This document shows, piece after piece, positions 51,303 to 63,835 of a DNA stretch of 64,000 nucleotides. Both the position numbers and the translations under genes were made by a program. The number at the start of each line of letters is the position of its first letter. The first letter of the stretch is position 1. Source of the stretch: Bolinopsis microptera (lineage: Eukaryota > Ctenophora > Tentaculata > Lobata > Bolinopsidae); contig NC_087079.1 in NCBI RefSeq assembly GCF_026151205.1, forward strand, positions 9,848,635-9,912,634, given 5' to 3'. The notes below the pieces were generated by a model, which worked only from the letters and a program-made list of their open reading frames with translations, was not told the origin of the DNA and did not search any database.

Positions 51303-52205
51303 AATTACAGTGAACACGCATCACGTCTGAACATTTGAGTACGCCTCTGCAGCCTCGGAATGCATTGAATACGTATCGCGTATTTGTACAGTGAATACGT
51401 ATTTTTGAGTACTGGAGTACGACTCTGTAGCTTCGGAATGCAGTGAATACGTATCACATATTTGTACAGTGAATACGTATTTTTGAGTACTGGAGTACGA
51501 CTCTGCAGTAGCCTCGGAATGCAGTGAATACGTATCACGTATTTGTACAGTGAATACGTATTTATGAATAATGGAGTACGACTCTGCAGTAGCCTCGGAA
51601 TACAGTGAATACGTATCACGTGTTTGTACAGTGTATTTTTTGAGTACTGGAGTACGACTCTGCAGTAGCCTCGGAATGCAGTGAATACGTATCACGTATT
51701 TGTACAGTGAATACGTATTTTTGAGTACTGGAGTACGACTCTGTAGCCTCGGAATGCAGTGAATACGTATCACGTATTTGTACAGTGAATACGTATTTTT
51801 GAGTACTGGAGTACGACTCTGCAGTAGCCTCGGAATGCAGTGAATACGTATCACGTATTTGTACAGTGAATACGTATTTATGAGTAATGGAGTACGACTC
51901 TGCAGTAGCCTCGGAATGCAGTGAATACGTATCACGTATTTGTACAGTGTATTTTTTGAGTACTGGAGTACGACTCTGCAGTAGCCTCGGAATGCAGTGA
52001 ATACGTATCACGTATTTGTACAGTGAATACGTATTTTTGAGTACTGGAGTACGACTCTGCAGTAGCCTCGGAATGCAGTGAATACGTATCACGTATTTGT
52101 ACAGTGAATACGTATTTATGAGTAATGGAGTACGACTCTGCAGTAGCCTCGGAATGCAGTGAATACGTATCACGTATTTGTACAGTGTATTTTTTTGAGT
52201 ACTGG
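51303..52205. repeat. 81-bp tandem repeat with higher-order structure, 11 units
   Basis: Unit contains CAGTGAATACGTATCACG, TATTTGTACAGTG, GAGTACTGGAGTACGACTC and GCAGTAGCCTCGGAATG. Three variants recur in order: A (TTTTTGAGTACTGG), B (TTTATGAGTAATGG), C (lacking GAATACGTA). The series is A-A-B-C, A-A-B-C, A-B-C. The first A of each full block also lacks GTA in the CAGTAGCC segment. Because 81 is divisible by 3, minus-strand frames of 204 and 240 codons stay open; I regard them as non-coding. Confidence 0.93.
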
Positions 52206-55064
52206 AGTAGGGCTGTGCAGTCTTGGTGCTTCTGTCCGGGGTAATAACTTCGCGAATAATATAATGCTCATTGCTCAGCCAAGTCAGCCAAGTTTCATGG
52301 TGCTTATATACGGATACCTTATCCAGGTGCCCATACACATAAAATGTATAAAATTCCTACGTTCCTTCTTATATACAACGGGAAAAAATGCAAAAGTTAA
52401 AGTTCATGGTCTTATCGTAATTGAGATAATTGGTCTGCAATTAGCTATAGACGTACCAACAAATTGGTCTGACCCAGCAAGCCTGTAAAAAAGGGGTAAT
52501 TAGAACAAGTATGCCTGATAGCTGTACATTTGTATAAAAAATGGCGAAGCATTGATGAAACCTAGGTAGCAATTATTTGCGACAGAGACGTAAAAAGAAA
52601 GAAATTCCCAAGCACCCTGCACCAACCAACAAAATATCATCTGAAAATTGTAAAATTACGCTACAATTGACACTGTAGCAACAAAATAACAGCACTGCCT
52701 AGCAAATAAAGTTCTGCAATAAACTTTAACTGTTGATTGGTGAGAATGGGGGACAATAAATTATCTGATGAGAAAAACACAACACAACTCTATTGATTAT
52801 GGAGAGGTTTTTTCGTCAGAATTTCCAGACGTGATAACAGTCCCGTTGGTGTTCCTGTGACCTGTCATCAGACTTGGTCTCCCAAATTCTTTCTTTAAAC
52901 AATTAGGCTCCTACCCTCTATTGATTGGCGGTGGGGTTTTAAACCCTTACTAGACGCTGTTGTGTTAAGTTAAATTATTTAAAAATAGGTCGTTAATGAC
53001 ACTTTCAGCTTTTCTTTGATGGTTGGATTGCGAGATCATGAATGGATTGGTTGTGTTAACAGAGATGAGTGAAGGTTGGTGCTCTCAAATAAGTGAAATA
53101 GGGATCAGGATTTGGATCTGAGGAACGGTTTGACCCAAAACTGGTCATGTGATCAGATGGACCACGAAATTCGGGTAAACTGTGCAGAGCAATATAATTG
53201 TTGAGAAGGTATTGTCTATAATATTGGGGACACATTGTGCAATAGTAGCAGCTGTATGGCTTGGTGCCTTTGTTCAGTATTATCACTGCAATCTCACCTT
53301 CAAGCGATCTGTAACAGTCACCAATAATATGAGCGCAAATGACTGTACACGTGTTCATTGTTCACAATAGAGCAAGTATCAGCTAGGTCCTGCTGCTGCA
53401 CCCCTCACGTCCGTTTACTATTACATGGGGCACACTTATTAAATCTACATGTACATGGTTAAAGTAGCGACTATTAAACAGCTGGCACCCTCCCAAACTA
53501 TCTATCAAGTTATGACAAAGATTTGTATCTGGAGAATGAGCTTCAAATACTGCGCGTAGGACGTTAAGCTGTAAGAAATTCTCTAGTTATGGTAACGTTG
53601 CAAATTTATGGTCATTTGACAAAGTCAGATTGTTAAAAAATTTTAATTAACAAAATCAGAGCCTTGGTACTTTGGTAATATCCAGAAAGATAGAACCATA
53701 CTAACCCGAGTCACTTATTTACAAAAACTTTTTCACTTATTTACAAAAAAAGGTCACTTATTAATATTTACAAAAACAGGTCACTTTTTGATCAATTTTA
53801 CAAGATCTAAACCGGTTGCTGGAATGAGCAACTGCCACTTTACAATCTTATGAAATAGACTTGTTTTGAGTTAATGTTGGAATTTATGCATCTTGGGAAA
53901 TAAAAAAGAAAAACCAACCTCAACTCGCCTTCATCTAACGAACTTTAAGATTAAAAACCCCCAAATAAAGTTCCCTTATTTTACTAAGAGCCGACTATAA
54001 TACTACTGATACTAATTAAGTAATTACACGGCTTTAGCAAGGGTATTGAATAATCAGCGGCTTTCGGGTTGTGCTATCATTTGAGCGGTTCGCCCTAATA
54101 AATATAAAGGGCCCACCGGCCACCGTACAAATTCAACTAATTTGTCTACGATAAATAACTCTTCATGAATAAACTATATTTCAAAATTTGAAGCCCGAAT
54201 AGACTCTCTTTGAAACATTAAACAAGCCCGGTGTTCTGAAGTCTACGTTCTAACACGTCTAGAACATAATCCTCTAGGACACGGTTCGCTACAACCAAAT
54301 GTTCTGGAATCTGGGGGTCCTCCTTCCGCAAAACGATCTTTGCCCAACTTACGAACTAACAAACGAAGATATAATTATAAAGGTATTGCATATTTGTATC
54401 CACGAAACACAGTTGTACGGTCAGTTCACTTCCTAAATTTACGAACTTTGGCTTACAGTTACCAACTATAAAAGTATAAAATAGATAAAAATAAATTCTA
54501 ATATTTATTACACGCTTAGAAAAAAAAAAAGTTTTTGAATACATTAAGCGAGACTAAGTATGGAAATAGCAAGATAATGCACTTCTACCAAAGTTGTTCA
54601 CCTTAATCCAGTCTACAAGTAAGTGATAAATTTGAAATAATCAGTAATGTGATACTTCTAATGAGTTTATTTCTACTTAACCCTTTACGAATGTTAGTTC
54701 GTAACATAGGAGCAATGAAATTAGTTTGTAAGTACGGGTTGGGTGTACTTACTAACAAATATTGAGAAAAGAAAATTTTTTGAGAAAATACAATTCTATC
54801 AATTATCACCAATCAATACAATCAATTAATATATTAATTGAGGAGCACTACCCGGAAGTGCAGTAATCAACACTAACGCCTTAAAGTTTAAAAACATAAT
54901 ATCCAAATAACTTTAAGCACTAGATAGTAATTCAGTTCCGTTAGTTGCATAGTGGTTAATGTAAAAAGACATAAATTATTAAAAAACCAGGGCGTATAGC
55001 TTAAGTTGCCAGCTGATACACGAATTATATATATACATATCACCGGAGACTCGCGGGCGGAACA
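52206..55064. other. No gene seen
   Basis: AT-rich. A 100-codon minus-strand frame at 53056-53358 has no recognisable motif. A short tandem repeat lies at 53697. Confidence 0.4.
53697..53785. repeat. (GGTCACTTATTTACAAAAA)n short tandem repeat
   Basis: Four imperfect units of about 20-25 bp. Confidence 0.65.
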
Positions 55065-55229
55065 AAATATTGCACGCGCACGCGCGTGCAATATTTCATA
55101 TGTCCCCGAGGGCGCTAGCCCGAGGAGGACATATTTTCGTATAGCACGGAGGGCCCATCGGGCCCGAGTGCTATACGATTTTTACGCCCGCGGGTCGAGG
55201 TGATGTGGATTATATCCACCAGCGGGCGT
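55065..55229. repeat. Four consecutive GC-rich hairpins
   Basis: Back-to-back inverted repeats. 55065-55096 has a 15-bp stem and 2-nt loop (AAATATTGCACGCGC). 55098-55134 pairs ATATGTCC with GGACATAT, with inner GGGC/GCCC. 55138-55177 pairs CGTATAGCAC with GTGCTATACG, with inner GGGCCC/GGGCCC. 55184-55229 pairs ACGCCCGC with GCGGGCGT, with inner GTGGAT/ATCCAC. No coding frame is convincing. Confidence 0.8.
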
Positions 55230-55788
55230 ATTACAGTTAATATATAATTTTATAAATAAACAATGGAGCTTGTATAAAAGTTAACTCTAGAAAAGGTCGC
55301 CACTAATTGTTGTAACCATGGTAACACGTCACGTGTTCAATGTAAGCCAATCATAAAGGGCTGTGTCGTATATAGGGGCTGGAGATGCACTGCATTCCTG
55401 GGCCGTGGGAATATCAATAATGAATGTAATGTCAGTGACGATGAATATCAATAATATAGGGGGATTATAGTGCTGATGTGTATTATGTAGTGTGTTATAA
55501 TAACTTTGATATAAATCAAAGTATCATGTCATCTGCTCACGAGCTGCATGAGCAGCCCTACCGGACACAAAAATAAAATGTATTATATAGTCAGTGTATT
55601 TCACATGGATACGATACAGAAACTGAAAATATTTTAGAGAACTCCGGGCTATATTGCTACTGGTCAAATTAAATGTCACTTGTTAGCGGGCTATATCATG
55701 AGCGGGCTGTAGAGATATCGGGCCTTTTGACAGCGGGCTGGTGAGAGCCCGCTATGCGAAAAAGCGCACGCTGGTGGATATATACTAC

Positions 55789-56148
55789 ATTTGACCAAAA
55801 CCCATAATCATGGGTAGAGTGGAGCGCTGCCAGTGTCTCTCTTTCCCGAACAAAAGGCAATGATATCAATTTGAATGACCGTTATCAAATGCAAAATTAT
55901 ACCGAGAATGAAATCGGTCGCTCGCTTTTCCCATTCATTTACAATTGAAATAGATTACATGTTATAAATCGAAACTTATTACAATTCGTAAGCCATGAAT
56001 GAGTGGGAAAAGCGAGCGACCGATTTCATTCTCGGTATAATTTTGCATTTGATAACGGTCATTCAAATTGATATCATTGCCTTTTGTTCGGGAAAGAGAG
56101 ACACTGGCAGCGCTCCACTCTACCCATGATTATGGGTTTTGGTCAAAT
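55789..56148. mobile_element. 360-bp palindromic foldback element
   Basis: Arms of about 150 bp (55789-55939, 55995-56148) are almost identical in inverse orientation, outer ends ATTTGACCAAAACCC. The loop is about 55 bp. The inner arm end differs by a 4-bp indel. No coding capacity and no clear target duplication. Confidence 0.75.
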
Positions 56149-57565
56149 ATCATCTCTTTTTGATTATAATGTCAGGGTACTTTACAAAGCCGAAATGTAA
56201 ACTCATAATTTCATTAATATTAATAGGGAGGTGATTTCAACAATTTCGAAATTTTTCGTTTAAAACCATTTCCTTGTGTTTAGGTAAGTATATCGGTCGA
56301 TCGGATCACTGACTGAATATGCCATTTTATACTCATTCAAGTTGGCATTAAATTCATATATAATGACATTGAACTGTCGTGGCAAAGCAGAATTTGTTCA
56401 AAATCACGAATGAGCAAAATTTTAACCTTTCGCACGTGCAAACCTTAAGCGGACGTTGCGTCCGCATCTAATATTGAATCACCGTCAATTTTGGCGTGAT
56501 GGTGTTTTATATATAGTTTGATAAGCATGAAAAGTTTCAAAGTATTTCAAGAAGAACTGTTATCACAACGGCACTCCAAAGTTGACAGAAATTGGTGAAA
56601 ACAGCAATTTTCAGTGATTTTAGCAATTTTCTATCAATTTGGGCGTGGCCCCACGTGTGCAACTTTTCGATTTTCAACTTTAAAACTAGCCTATGACACA
56701 ATTTAGATCTTTAGGAAGCAAAATTGAGCTCCACAACCCAAGGGATGGTGTAACACCAGAGAATACTAGAACGTAAAATTAGCGTTTTTATAAAATTATT
56801 CTTTAAAAAAGCACTAACTTCAATAGCGAATATCTTTATGAAGGAGCAAGCTAGAAACACTTTCCGGTAGATTTTGAGAATGCTTAAACAATTATCTTAG
56901 ATGAAAATTTCCTCAAATTTTGAATAAAATTACTCCTCAATGGCGTAAAATCGATTTGAAAAATGACTACTTTGTGAAAAATCAAGTTTTAAAAATGGTT
57001 AACTTGATGACGTCATCAAGTGGTGATGATGACGTTGAATTACTTTTTAACATAATGTAAACTGAAGTCTAAACAATTATCTTCAAGACCTGTGGTCCGA
57101 AATGGCTGTATCTTTTATACTTCAGAATTTACGGACACTTAAATACAGGCTATAATTCACTGGCAAAGCGTCTATCCCTGAATATATATATATATGTATA
57201 TATGTATGTATATATCACGACAATCTGTCGTAAAACAGGGGTTCTAGAAAACCCATTTTCCGATGCTCCTGAAACTTGAAACTTTTTTTGCAGTCGATTT
57301 GGTCAACGTCTAGACGCCCTAAAAAATTTCAGATCTCTAACTAAATTTTAACTTGGTTTTTAAGGCACCTGAATATGGCGATTTTGGGTTTTTTACCGAA
57401 TTTCGTATAACAGTGCTGGCGAGTATTTTATGCAAATTTCTTAAAAATCTCAGCATAACTATTTTTTATTCCTGTCATCTTTGACATCAAATCAGAATGT
57501 TTTGAACTAAAAATAAATCTGCTGAACGACTTCCGATGAGTCTTAATGCCTGAAAAACTCCTGTC

Positions 57566-57620
57566 GGAGGCGGCGGCCTTCGGCCGCCGCCTCCGGCCGG
57601 AGTGCACGCTTCGCGTGCAC
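57566..57620. repeat. Two GC-rich hairpins with TTC loops
   Basis: 57566-57594 has a perfect 13-bp stem (GGAGGCGGCGGCC) with loop TTC. 57602-57620 has an 8-bp stem (GTGCACGC) with loop TTC. They sit in otherwise AT-rich sequence. Confidence 0.75.
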
Positions 57621-57642
57621 GAAAGAGGCTTCCGACGTGTAC

Positions 57643-57712
57643 CAAAGGGGGTGTAAAGTGTAAAGGGGGTATAATAGTAAAGGGGGTACAATAGTAAAGG
57701 GGGTACATAGTA
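57643..57712. repeat. 17-bp tandem repeat (AAAGGGGGTACAATAGT)n
   Basis: Four units. It lies beside the GC hairpins at 57566-57620 and contributes to the 136-codon minus-strand frame at 57428-57838. Confidence 0.8.
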
Positions 57713-59460
57713 TACCCCCAATAAAGACACCGCTCGTGCTTGCCAGCACTGTGATAATATATTGCATAATATGCATGTTACCTTTTGCGAGAGATATTTC
57801 TTTGGTTGTGTCGGAATAGTTTTATTTACGTTAACCATTCTTTCGCAGTTTATTATTAAGCTTTCAAGCAGTAGACTATTTTGTTTTCTATATTCTATCA
57901 GACTTGATATTAAAATATAGAAAACTGGTACCTGGTATATTTTCTGGTACCTCTAGCAGTAGCGTCACTCATCGGTGTCAACAAATAATACAAGGACTAT
58001 AATAAAGCTTTCCAACAATAATCATATTCATTAAGTAACAGCATCAGAATCAAACTAAACTCTAAGTAAACTAAAATGATACAAAACATAATATTGTAAC
58101 ATTGAAACAAGAGAAGACCAATCGTTATATCCACTAACCGAGGTGTGGATAGGCGATAACGTTACGCGGACTCCAATAAACGCAGGTGGAGTTTGGAGAC
58201 TCGAACAGTGTTCACCGACTGTCTTAGACTGTCGCGGGAAGAACGTCAGTTCATCTTTTGAGGTATTGAATCACGATATTTTATCTATAATTACATTACA
58301 CCTCTATCATAACGTTAAATGAAAAATATTTAACAAGTCTACTGTTCTTGTAAGATTTCTGGGCACTACTTATTATTTATCAAACGGAAATGATATGAAA
58401 AAGGCTTCATTCCCTATCTGCACGTACAGATGTCTTACAGTGCAAGTCTAACGACGTTTACAAGACCCCGTGCAGTTCACGTTCTCATACTCTAATAGCT
58501 ATCAACTACAGACCACAAGGTTTATTAACAAATCGTCTACCATATCATCCAGGACACACGGGTGCCTAAGGTACAGACATTGGACCATATTTCTCCTCTG
58601 ATATATAATGCAATAGATCATAAGTCTTGTTTACTACCCCTGAGCACTTGTCCGTGGAGAGAGCAGCTGCTAGTGGCAGTGCTATAAAGAGGGAGCCGAG
58701 GGGGGGGGGGGTCAACAGGCAACTTCTAGAGGTCTGTAAGTATAACAGGGTGTTCACGAGACATTGGAACGGTTTAAAATATAAGCGATCCAGGAACAAA
58801 GACTTGAACCGAAACAAAGGATATGGAGTGAAACTGTGTGGCATTGTTAATGCGTATATAACAGGGACATTTAGCCCAGGTTAAGTTCTTAATACCAACT
58901 ACACGAACCTCAAACCTTATGAAACCTGCATGATGATATTCTCGAGAAATGATTTTGTGATAATGTTCCAATATAATTGCTGTGGAGCACAGCATGTAAT
59001 AAGAAATGAGGACGAATTATAAGAAATATAAGCGTGCGTGACTACTCTACTACTGAACTGAGAAATTAAGGTGAAATAAGCCAGATAGCTATTGTCCTGC
59101 AGACGAAATAAGCCAGATAGCTTTTCAAAGGAGCTGTAATCTCCAAAATTGGTGTCTCGTTAAATTAGGATCGTGTTTCTACGGTCGTTTATACTCGAGT
59201 TATACACTGTAGAATATACAATATAATCTCAATTGACCAATAGAGTTTATCTGATGTAGGACCAACTTGGTTGTTTCAGTTGAATTTCAGCTTGTTTAGA
59301 GCTCAACGGATATTGGTCGTACAGAGATTGAAGTTTCGTTGTAACAACTAGCCAATTGTCTTGCAGTTATGTAATATGTCGTAAGCAGAGAATCTAAATG
59401 TAAACAGAGGTTTTTGAAACGTGAATACAGGCATGTATATATTACGTAGCAGAGTGTCGT

Positions 59461-59890
59461 TGTCCACATAAAAACAACGTACCTTATACAGTGAAGACGC
59501 AAGACAATCAGATTGAGAGAGCTTAACCTACGGCCTGAAAGAATCGTTAAACGACTGAGCCTAGAGTTAAACAAAAGAAAGGATCCAGATTCCAGAACTT
59601 TGATATCTCATTATTTTATAGTGGCGTGAAATTTTTTGGCGCCCCTACAAAAATCTCAAATATTTTTTTCGCGTCGACCGACCGTTTTCACAAAAAAAAC
59701 AGCGTATTATACAGTGAAGACTCAAGACAATCAGATTGAGAGAGCTTAACTTGGCTGAAAGAATCATTAAACAGCTGAGCCTATAGTCAAACAAAAGAAA
59801 TAATGTATAGAACTTTGATATCTCACCAGTGACGTATCGTTGAACCAAAAATACCAAATATTTCTTTTGCGTCGACCAAACGTTCAGTTA
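59461..59890. repeat. Direct duplication of an approximately 210-bp unit
   Basis: Copy 1 (59461-59690) and copy 2 (59691-59890) share TATACAGTGAAGAC, CAAGACAATCAGATTGAG, GAACTTTGATATCTCA and GCGTCGACC in order, about 85% alike. Copy 1 carries a 25-bp longer segment. No function seen. Confidence 0.8.
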
Positions 59891-62800
59891 ACTAGGATAT
59901 ATGGTACAAATCGTACGATTATATTCGTAAAAAAGACCTAAAATTCGGGGGAAAAAGCGTCCCCTCTGATGGTACTCCCTTTGTTACCCACTATCGATCA
60001 CTGCAGTATGCAGAATAATTGGTAGCGTATACTGTATCGTATTGGCTGAGAACGAGCACAAGCAAAATAATGGTTCAAAGTGTTAAATATAGACAGTACG
60101 TTATAACTCCAGTAGTTGAAGTCGCAAATTACTGTATAAACTTTCATAATCGGTTAATAATTTAGTAATAATCTGTTAACTTTGATATTGGCTAGGAGCG
60201 GTATACAGCGAAAACAGAGCAGTTATACTTATAGGTATGAAACAAACGTTATAACTATAACAAGATAAAAGTATTATATAGGAAATATATAGGAAATCGT
60301 AGAATTAGTCGGAATTCACAGCCTGACACACAAATTGACAAAGGAATTAGCAAACGATATTCATATTCGGAGACAGGTATGAGAGTGAACAAACATAGAA
60401 ATGATATAAGAAGCGCGCCCTCCCACGGGGCACGTGGGCGCTATTCTAGACTGTTCTATGGGAGAATTCTGGGGATCAGTTACGAATCACTTTCCCAGGA
60501 TGATGAAGCATGCACAGAAATTAGTACAACATTTCACTTCTCGTTATCTCATCACTTTTGCCACGTTTCAACTCTCTTGGCGTTTTTCGATCCCAGTACC
60601 AATTTCGAAACTGTAAGTTTACTGTTTTAGTTTTTACATAGCGTCACACCTTAAATTAACCCTTAACCCAGTCAGGTCTCTCCTTACTCCGACCCTACCT
60701 TTTACTCTTTTGATTGTGTATTCACTGGTGTCTGGTACCTGAACTCAAAATAATTAAGGAGCCCTTTCGCCGGGTCCCCAGAGAGGACCTCCTAATAGTT
60801 GTATGTACCATAACTCCATGATATGTATTTTTAACAATGGATATCAACCCAACCAAAGGTGATATGATGCTATCTTGACTCGAAGCGAATCTACGTCCAC
60901 GAGGGTGTCTACTGTCTCCGCGGATATGTGCAGGGGCTTTCGAGCTGGGCACCTGGCACATGCTAATTTCAAAATGAATCAAGGGATACGCCGTGCTGGG
61001 TCACGAGGTGAGACAATAAAAAATGTGCCTCAGAAAGAGAAATCTGAAAATAAGGTTGCAAATCCTTGAAGCGAAATACCTAGTACCAAAATGTACCTAG
61101 TACCAAAATCTCAAAATGATATCACTATATAAGGCTCTAAAGTCTAAATTGCACAGGGACGGAACACATTTGAATGAGAAGTTCGGAACTGCCGGTACGA
61201 GCTCATAAGAGGAGATATTTTCTGTTCGGCACCATGAATGCTGGTTAAAAGAAAACTTCTCCACAGTTGCAACCACCGTATTGCCGTGTTATCTATTATG
61301 CCTTATCTTAACGAGCAGTTAACCCGTGTTATCAGTATAAACATCGATTATAAAACATTTATCACCGAAACACTGCGTCTTAATTGAAGAGCTGACGTAG
61401 GGTTTAATCAAGAATCCTTGTAACAAGCCTCGCCAGAGATTACAGAGCGAGGACTTGTCCATAACAGCTGTTTACTGCGCAGTTTATTCCCTAATCTCAG
61501 CATGCATGACGTCATATTGAGATGTATCCCAAAAATTCGGAGTCCCTGAAATGCTGGTTAACCTAAGTTAAGGAGTTAAGAGAGCTATTTAGTATTTCTT
61601 GTCCAACGAAAACGGTTAAGATCAACCTGGTAACAAGCCGAATCGGACTGGCAGGACTTCTCCTTAGTAGAGGGTCTTACGGGTCAGTGAGAACCGTTTT
61701 ACAGATCCTTATCTCTCAAATCTTATTCAAAATGGTAAGACTAGGTGAAATGCAGGGGGTAAAATATTATAACAAACGCAGAACGTACCAAATGCAGAAA
61801 GTAACAAGCTATCATATCGATAATATGTTACCAGAACTACATATAACCATTAACCATCTACGTTACTAATACAGTAATACGTTACTAATACGTACAATCA
61901 ACCTTCAAATACTATAATTAAAGCGGCAGAACATAATAGAATGGCTACCTCATTCGTTCTCAGCCAGCACTAAATATGCCTTGTCATTAAATCAACCTTG
62001 TCACAATATTAATATAGTGCTGTCACTAAATAGCAATCAGGCCAATAACCAACCCCGCAGTAAAAAGTCCGGGTGTGTTTTTATCCTGGCTGTCTCTCCT
62101 GGATCCTGGAGCATTTTCAATCGGTTTTACATTATATAGGTGACCCAAGAAAAAACGATTGTCATAAACAATAAACTAAGTTAAAGGTCTGAGGTTAGTT
62201 AATAGATCAGGCGATAACTTCACTTAAAGCTAGGAGATCGTTATCCTCCGCTGGCGACTCTTCGACCGTGTACCAATTATTACCAGGTCATCAGCATACA
62301 GCGAAGAAAATCCTTTCTGATCAATTAATCGTAATTCTCGTTTTTTTGTTTTGTTCCAATAAATAACAAAAAGTCCTTCAGGTAAAAAGACGGCAATTTT
62401 GCAGATAAGCAAAAGTATGAATAACGGGTGGGTTATTGTCAAATATTTTATTTATAGCCATTTTGTGGCCACTTAGCCACTTAGCTTCAACTGTTACCTT
62501 TTACCGTGAATACAGGACGGTATAATACGATTAGGCCGTTTGGACAATATATTTTCCGTAACACGTACAATTTGGACGGATAGAGATTAGAGATATGATA
62601 TAAATACGAATGGTGCTTTTATTTTAAGCGATCATTATATTTGCTAAAATAAATCAAATATGTTTATTTCCTTACAGCCTCTCTATTTTCAACCATGTAA
62701 ACTATCACCAAAATAGTGCCGATTACTATAATGTAATTGTCAATTCATACACCTGGAGAGTTGATTTTTAGATTGCTGTAGATTCTTGACAAAGACTTGT

Positions 62801-63398
62801 CAGCTTTGGTTAATAAAAACCACCTTTCTCCCTCCAAAGTTTTTGCATACACGCAGTTATATAACTAGCTTTCTAGTCTATTTACGAGGTGCACCCTGGT
62901 GACGTGCCATATTCCAAAGATACCACTGTCTTTGACGATATTATCGGCCGAAATATCTCTATATTTGAGCAAATGGTCTGTGATATAGCATTAGCAAAGT
63001 GGGGACATATGTCAAGTCTAATGTAGCTAACATGTCATCTTCTGCTAGACGGGTGGAGGTATCACGTGAGAGAAATGCTTTTAGAAGCTCGGTAATGTAA
63101 ATAACTTGCCGCAGCTCGCAGACCGTACTTTCAAGGTTGTGTCAAGTTTGTCAGGTTAGTCTCCTCTCAGTTGATGTAGAGCTTTGGGTTTGGACCAAGT
63201 TTCTGGCAGCTTATCCGTTGTCACCGTGGGGATCTAGTTGTGTGCTTCATTTGTAATTTGTATGAGTGGTTCTGTGGTGTTAACTTATTTGGTAAATATG
63301 ATCTGATTTCATGATTGAGAAGGTCTTCTTGAGAATTTATAGTTATGATATTTCCTTAATAGACAACAAACAATCCCAGGAAACACTAGTCTTCCAAA
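59891..63398. other. No gene apart from the LINE RT relic
   Basis: Open frames at 60379-60630 and 60722-60982 have no motif. 62443-63398 is the presumed promoter/5' UTR region of the guanylate cyclase-like gene; no defined element recognised. Confidence 0.35.
62230..62442 (-). pseudogene. LINE reverse-transcriptase relic (YADD box)
   Basis: A 70-codon minus-strand frame contains FSSLYADDLVIIGT, the catalytic palm motif of non-LTR reverse transcriptases. It is preceded by GLFVIYWNKT, which resembles the conserved LF-IYIN segment. Only this palm portion is readable and the frame ends directly after it. It need not derive from the same element as 6733-6939. Confidence 0.6.
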
Positions 63399-63835
63399 AT
63401 GTATGGGTTCATCTTCAACGCCATCAAGTTAGGGTTCTACAGCGACTTTGAGAAGAGGTCATGGTACATCATCTGCACAGGGGCGTCAGTTCCTGAGGAC
63501 TATGACGATTACATCGACTATGAAGACCAACTTTTTCTAGAGCTTGCTGTTGGTGAGATATTGGGAACTTTAAAATTAATATTGGTGGGTATGCACTATG
63601 CAGGGCCATAAAATGGCCATACGATCGTATTTTATGCAGGGTATTGCTAACCGTCTGCAATATTGATGTCACTAACCAAGGATATCAGCCATTCCGTGAG
63701 ATATCTGTATTTTTTGTGAATGATGTTATTTTCTACTCAGGAGTCAGTAAGCATGTAAAAAAAGATGTGAATGAAGTGGTTGCTCTGTTTGGGGAATGGT
63801 TCATCAAAGTCACTATTAAAGAATGGAACATGAAA
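63399..63835 (+). CDS. Soluble guanylate cyclase beta-like / H-NOX protein, first exons (partial)
   Basis: The start MYGF is the hallmark of soluble guanylate cyclase beta subunits, whose N-terminal H-NOX domain binds haem and senses nitric oxide. Exon 1 is 63399-63552 (51 codons plus 1 nt, including DYDDYIDYEDQLFLELAV), donor GTGAGA. Exon 2 is 63741-63835 after acceptor TTCTACTCAG; it reads VNEVVALFGEWFIKVT and ends before GTAATT. The junction restores Gly in frame. The 83 residues align with the first part of H-NOX (helix bundle and the LFG-WF segment). The haem-ligand His region and cyclase domain lie beyond the window. A possible exon 3 after TTGCAG at 63889 (NTFQKFIRYC) meets TAG after 13 codons, so either the true exon is further right or this copy is broken. 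Introns are short (188 and about 54 nt). Confidence 0.72.

Larger units (their letters stand above)
56149..59460. other. Repeat-like non-coding region
   Basis: 56200-57540 has the texture of a non-coding DNA transposon (many AATTTTC and AAAATTTT runs) but no paired termini were found. 57713-59460 shows nothing recognisable. Confidence 0.35.

Noticed and set aside
51305-52338. Minus-strand frames of 204 and 240 codons
   Set aside because: By-product of an 81-bp tandem repeat divisible by three. Frames interrupt each other and shift between variants.
57428-57838. 136-codon minus-strand frame
   Set aside because: It runs through a 17-bp tandem repeat and two GC hairpins and has no protein-like motif.
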